Positions 62,905 through 64,000 of a DNA stretch of 64,000 nucleotides are shown here, piece by piece. The DNA comes from Brevibacterium rongguiense. Lineage in GTDB: Bacteria; Actinomycetota; Actinomycetes; Actinomycetales; Brevibacteriaceae. Below the pieces are notes generated by a model. It searched no databases, had not been told where the DNA came from, and saw only the letters and a program-made list of their open reading frames with translations. The position numbers and the translations under genes are program-made. The stretch spans positions 1 to 64,000 of the forward strand of contig NZ_WWEQ01000003.1 of NCBI RefSeq assembly GCF_009857845.1. The letters are read 5' to 3'. Every line of letters begins with the position of its first letter. The stretch's first letter is position 1.

Positions 62905-63423
62905 GTGAAGGGAAGCAATCCCCTGATCCTCGACCTCCGCGCCATGAACCTGCTGGACAAGCCGGGTGAGTGGACGAAGCTCGACGAGTCGGTGCCCGCC
63001 CCGGAGGACCTGCGGATCGAAATGATCGGGGTGCCTGCTGGCTCGCCCCTGCATCTGAGCCTCCAGCTCGAAAGCGTCGTCGAGGGCATCTACGTCTCCG
63101 GCAGCGTGCGGGCAACCGCGGAGGGCGAAGACGCACGTACCCTGGAGCACCTCGAACTGCCGCTCGACGTGGCGATCAACGAGCTCTACGTGTACGAACG
63201 GGAGCCGGAGGACGAGGACTCGTATGCCGTCGAGCACGGCACACTGGACCTCGATCCCGCCATACGGGACGCGGTGGTCATGGCTCTGCCGTTCCGGCCG
63301 CTCGCGCAGCCGGATCACGGGGAGTTCAACTACACCGTGGGCGAGGACCTCGAACCTGAGGAGGATTCCGATCCGCGCTGGTCCGCACTGAGAAGTCTGT
63401 TGGAAGAAGAGAAGGAGAGCTAG
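62905..63423 (+). CDS. yceD: DUF177 / YceD family protein
   Basis: 172 residues from the GTG at 62905. AGAGGTGAG, a near-perfect ribosome site, sits just upstream; the GTG at 62896 lies inside that site and is unlikely. The N-terminus [17 protein letters not shown], the [11 protein letters not shown] strand, and [13 protein letters not shown] are family features; the acidic Glu/Asp-rich end is typical. YceD/DUF177 is linked to 23S rRNA maturation in plants and bacteria and always pairs with rpmF, as here. Confidence 0.93.
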   Translation: MKGSNPLILDLRAMNLLDKPGEWTKLDESVPAPEDLRIEMIGVPAGSPLHLSLQLESVVEGIYVSGSVRATAEGEDARTLEHLELPLDVAINELYVYEREPEDEDSYAVEHGTLDLDPAIRDAVVMALPFRPLAQPDHGEFNYTVGEDLEPEEDSDPRWSALRSLLEEEKES

Positions 63424-63425
63424 TC

Positions 63426-63629
63426 GTGGCTGTTCCCAAGCGCAAGCTGTCGCGCAGCAACACCCGCCACCGCCGTTCGCAGTGGAAGGCCCAGGTTCCG
63501 ACCCTGGTCAAGACCGTCGAGAACGGCCGCGTCGTGTACTCGCGCCCGCACCAGGCCAAGGTCGTCGAGGATTCCGCGGGCACCCCGCTGTTCCTCGAGT
63601 ACAAGGGCCGCAAGGTCGCCGACGCCTGA
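63426..63629 (+). CDS. rpmF: 50S ribosomal protein L32
   Basis: 67 residues, GTG start 3 bp after the DUF177 stop with GAAGGAGAG in the end of that gene. [21 protein letters not shown] is the L32 N-terminus (in outline). The zinc Cys pairs of some L32 proteins are absent, giving the C-minus form. Next gene is rnc. Confidence 0.97.
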   Translation: MAVPKRKLSRSNTRHRRSQWKAQVPTLVKTVENGRVVYSRPHQAKVVEDSAGTPLFLEYKGRKVADA

Positions 63630-63641
63630 GCAAGCCTCACG

Positions 63642-64000
63642 TGTCAGCGCAGAGCCTGCGTGAACTCACCGAGCGTCTCGGGGTCGACATCGACCCCGAG
63701 ACGCTTCGTCTTGCGCTCACACACCGCTCCTACGCGTTCGAGCAGGGCGGCATCCCCACCAACGAGCGCCTCGAGTTCCTGGGGGACTCCGTGCTCCAGC
63801 TGGTGAGCACCGAGTCGCTGTTCTACGACAACCCGCAGCTGCCCGAGGGTCGCCTGGCCAAGATGCGCGCCGCCGTGGTCAACACGAAGGCGCTCGCGCA
63901 GATCGCCCGGCGCACCGGGATCGGGCAGTTCCTGCTGCTGGGCAAGGGCGAGGAGTCCACCGGGGGCCGGGACAAGGACTCGATCCTCGCGGACACCGTC
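63642..64000 (+). CDS. rnc: ribonuclease III, N-terminal part
   Basis: Double-strand RNA endonuclease for rRNA and mRNA processing. Only 119 codons are in the window. The GTG at 63642 gives [21 protein letters not shown], then [13 protein letters not shown] and the signature [15 protein letters not shown], with a following [18 protein letters not shown] runs off the end of the window. Codons 11-21 contain a perfect 15-bp inverted repeat (63672-63705). Confidence 0.96.
63672..63705 (+). promoter_or_regulatory. perfect 15-bp hairpin inside the start of rnc
   Basis: AGCGTCTCGGGGTCG (63672-63686) and CGACCCCGAGACGCT (63691-63705) are exact complements around ACAT; one more G-U pair extends it. 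It encodes codons 11-21 of rnc. In the mRNA it would form a near-ideal double-stranded rod. E. coli rnc is autoregulated by RNase III cleavage of a hairpin in its 5' leader; a similar role here is inference. Confidence 0.6.

Overview
The window is high-GC (roughly 70 % by eye) actinobacterial chromosome. The evidence is the codon usage (third-position G/C, many GTG starts and ATGA overlaps), actinobacterial families (an NdgR/LtbR-type IclR regulator beside leuCD, a maltokinase-cap protein, DUF3515, DUF4282, a permuted lipoate ligase) and the rsmD-coaD-DUF177-rpmF-rnc order. A Micrococcales-type organism (for example near Brevibacterium or Dermabacteraceae) fits, but I cannot name the genus from sequence alone. 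Two cell-wall proteins with LPRTG sorting signals show a Gram-positive envelope.

Layout. 1-0.75 kb: right end of an IS30-type element that cut a small DUF4177-like gene, in a stretch of lower GC. 0.8-10.4 kb: CitE-like lyase, leuB, ilvE, an MFS carrier, prolyl oligopeptidase, lipoate ligase and thyX. 10.5-15.8 kb: five-gene Dpp/Opp-type importer. 15.8-21.1 kb: maltokinase-cap protein, a membrane-anchored hydrophilic repeat protein, a zinc alcohol dehydrogenase and a divergent LysG/ArgP-LysE pair. 21.4-32.5 kb: eight tightly coupled genes (importer, two luciferase-like flavin monooxygenases, FMN reductase, FAD protein) that look like uptake and oxidation of an organosulfur or related compound, preceded by a long leader with a possible small ORF and a hairpin. 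32.4-34.7 kb: glutaminase-STAS (frameshifted) and a conserved protein often called 3-methyladenine glycosylase. 34.8-40.3 kb: two paralogous LPXTG surface proteins, both frameshifted. 40.4-46.2 kb: FAH-family hydrolase, gltX, an aminopeptidase, tRNA-Gln and tRNA-Glu, glpK. 46.2-53.2 kb: DUF4282 protein with a prion-like tail, ndgR, leuCD, murA-plsC-gpsA. 53.2-64 kb: PEBP protein, ddl, DUF3515 lipoprotein, thiL, DAK2/FakA-like, recG, rsmD, coaD, MFS, DUF177 (yceD), rpmF and the start of rnc.

How it fits together. leuB, ilvE and leuCD supply branched-chain amino acid synthesis, with NdgR placed to control leuCD. murA, plsC, gpsA and ddl supply envelope precursors. recG to rnc is the conserved information-processing and CoA block. 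The two peptide-type importers and the flavin monooxygenase set are the accessory metabolic part.

The points most worth a second look are: (i) the three frameshifted genes at 32.4-40.3 kb, where each of the seven inferred indels is a single missing base, two of them in G7 tracts of a surface-protein gene; (ii) a perfect 15-bp hairpin inside the first codons of rnc; (iii) the flavin monooxygenase operon and its leader; (iv) thirteen genes with a -10-like hexamer 6-7 nt before the ATG, which points to leaderless mRNAs; (v) low-complexity modules in a LysE exporter, a DUF4282 protein and a hydrophilin-like protein.
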